Shown: in pieces, positions 4,517-5,431 of the stretch | How the letters are laid out: each line of letters opens with the position of its first letter | Position numbering within the stretch: the first letter of the stretch is position 1 | Source: Clostridia bacterium | GTDB taxonomy: Bacteria; Bacillota; Clostridia; Oscillospirales; CAG-272 | Assembly (NCBI GenBank): GCA_017453085.1 | Contig: JAFTKV010000138.1 | Location: 1 to 5,431, forward strand | Direction of reading: 5' to 3' | Length of the DNA stretch: 5,431 bases | The notes under the pieces: generated by a model | What the model was told of the DNA's origin: nothing | Seen by the model: only the letters and a program-made list of their open reading frames with translations | Databases searched by the model: none | Program-made: the position numbers and the translations under genes

Positions 4517-4551
4517 AAAGGAACGGTCTTCGGACCGTAAAATGAAAGATG
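4517..4551 (+). promoter_or_regulatory. nusB ribosome binding site with an intervening UUCG hairpin
   Basis: AAAGGA (4517-4522) is 26 bases from the nusB ATG at 4549, too far for normal initiation. Between them lies a perfect hairpin ACGGTC-TTCG-GACCGT (4523-4538) with the extra-stable cUUCGg tetraloop. Folding removes 16 bases and brings the effective distance to 10. No other good site precedes the ATG. There is no T-run, so it is not a terminator. Confidence 0.6.
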
Positions 4552-4966
4552 AAAAGAAGAGAAGCCAGAGAAGCACTGTTTGCCCTGCTGTTTGAGATGA
4601 CCTTTGCCACCCCCCGAGGAGGCGGCGGTCCTGTACGAGACCGAATGCGCCGAGACCGACCGTGATCTTGACGACGACTATATCCGCGACGGCTATAAGG
4701 GCGTGCTGGCTGATTTGGAAAAGATCGACGAGCTGATCGCTTCCGCCTCCAAGGGCTGGAAGCTGTCCCGTCTTGCCCGCGTGACCCTGTCCCTGCTGCG
4801 GCTGGGTGTATATGAGATGTGCTTTGCGGGCATCCCCTATCACGTCTCCATCAACGAGGCGGTGGAGCTTGCCAAGGTCTACGGCGAGGATAAGTCGCCC
4901 GGATTTATCAACGGCGTGCTGAACAAGATCGCAGAAATGCAAGGACTCAAGGCAAGCAATGGCTGA
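4549..4966 (+). CDS. nusB: Transcription antitermination factor NusB, interrupted by a +1 frameshift in a C6 run
   Basis: NusB binds the boxA RNA with NusE (S10) and supports antitermination of rRNA operons. The all-helical NusB pattern is clear: MKRREAREALFALLFEMTF at the start (4549 onwards), then EEAAVLYETE, YKGVLADLEKIDELIA, KGWKLSRLARVTLSLLRLGVYEM, the conserved VSINEAVELAKVYG and FINGVLNKIAEM near the end. The first 21 or so codons and the rest lie in different frames. The change falls at six C (4610-4615): with five C the protein reads ATPEEAAVLYE and is 138 residues, normal for NusB. As written, translation from 4549 stops at 4663-4665 after 38 residues, and the downstream part is open only from 4601 with a TTG at 4604. 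It overlaps the next gene by eight bases. A sequencing or assembly slip is the simplest explanation; mutation or recoding is possible. Confidence 0.88.
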
Positions 4967-5431
4967 GTATTTCCTGGGGATCGACACCTCTAACTATACC
5001 ACCTCCGCGGCACTGGTGAAGGACGGGGAGGTTATTCTCAACGTCAAGCGTCCCGTGCAGGTGAAGGAGGGCGAACACGGCATTCGTCAGTCGGATGCGG
5101 TATTCTCCCACGTGAAAAGCCTTCCTGAGGTGCTGACCGAGATCGGTGCGCAGGAGCTTACTGCCGTAGGCGTTTCCACCCGTCCCCGTGACGTGGAGGG
5201 ATCGTATATGCCTTGCTTTCTCGCAGGCAAAGCAGCGGCAACCGGTATTGCATCGCTCAGCGGTGTTCCGCTGTACGAGGTTTCTCACCAATGGGGACAT
5301 CTGATGGCGGCTCTCTACGGTGCAGGCAGAGTGGATCTGTACGGTAAGGACTTTCTTGCCTTCCACGTCTCGGGCGGTACTACCGAGCTGCTTCGGGTGC
5401 GGGGCAGAGAGGTGGAAAAGGTAGGCGGCAC
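4959..5431 (+). CDS. TsaD-like (peptidase M22/Kae1 family) ASKHA-fold paralog, 3' end outside the window
   Basis: The first 157 codons are open to the window edge. Residues 7-16 (GIDTSNYTTS) match the phosphate-1 loop of the acetate-kinase/Hsp70/actin fold. SHQWGHLMAAL (about 107-117) gives the HxxxH metal-binding pair of the Kae1/TsaD family, and HVSGGTTEL (about 137-145) the second phosphate loop. It is probably not the housekeeping TsaD: true TsaD starts ETSCDETA and has a different middle region. It is better called a TsaD paralog of unknown role, of the kind found after nusB in Clostridia, often before xseA. The start ATG at 4959 overlaps the nusB stop (ATGGCTGA), with AAGG six bases upstream, so translation is coupled to nusB. 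Confidence 0.85.
   Translation, partial: MAEYFLGIDTSNYTTSAALVKDGEVILNVKRPVQVKEGEHGIRQSDAVFSHVKSLPEVLTEIGAQELTAVGVSTRPRDVEGSYMPCFLAGKAAATGIASLSGVPLYEVSHQWGHLMAALYGAGRVDLYGKDFLAFHVSGGTTELLRVRGREVEKVGG

Noticed and set aside
4542..4595. 17-codon open frame from the ATG at 4542, overlapping the nusB start
   Set aside because: It sits in another frame, has no good ribosome binding site of its own, and gives a basic, featureless peptide; a leader-peptide role cannot be supported from one sequence.

Overview
The window reads as chromosomal DNA from a low- to mid-GC Gram-positive (Firmicutes), most likely a gut Clostridia/Oscillospiraceae-type genome. The reasons are strong AGGAGG-type ribosome binding sites, near-consensus sigma-A promoters, a CCA-encoding tRNA, the small-membrane-protein pair HAAS/DUF1700-like plus DUF4097-like, and a nusB gene followed by a TsaD-like paralog. 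The genus cannot be named from the sequence alone.

Layout. Bases 1-74 hold a tRNA-Arg (anticodon CCG) whose first three bases lie outside the window, followed by a strong bidirectional terminator. A 115-bp segment carrying the tRNA 3' end, the terminator and a second stem-loop (51-165) recurs almost exactly at 208-322, leaving a truncated tRNA remnant; a third hairpin with a T-run closes the region at 351-375. From 382 to 3027 four genes run on the minus strand. In transcription order they are a HAAS/DUF1700-like membrane protein, a membrane-anchored DUF4097-like beta-helix protein (GTGA overlap with the first), a 71-residue DUF378 membrane protein with a clear terminator, and a GNAT acetyltransferase. 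Bases 3028-3188 hold two promoters facing each other, one for this minus-strand operon and one for trmB (tRNA m7G46 methyltransferase, plus strand). trmB meets a small four-helix membrane protein tail to tail with one base between them, and trmB's terminator lies inside the coding end of that gene. A divergent control region (4249-4548) then separates the membrane protein from a nusB operon with a perfect-consensus promoter. nusB overlaps a TsaD-like ASKHA protein that runs off the right edge.

Functional theme. tRNA-Arg, trmB, nusB and the TsaD-like gene all belong to RNA and translation biology. The minus-strand block is an envelope/membrane module of unknown role. The sequence points most worth checking are the tRNA-end duplication, the +1 frameshift in a C6 run of nusB, the hairpin lying between the nusB Shine-Dalgarno and its start codon, the face-to-face promoters at trmB, and the terminator buried in a convergent coding sequence. 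I see no CRISPR array, insertion sequence, phage gene or recognisable defence system.
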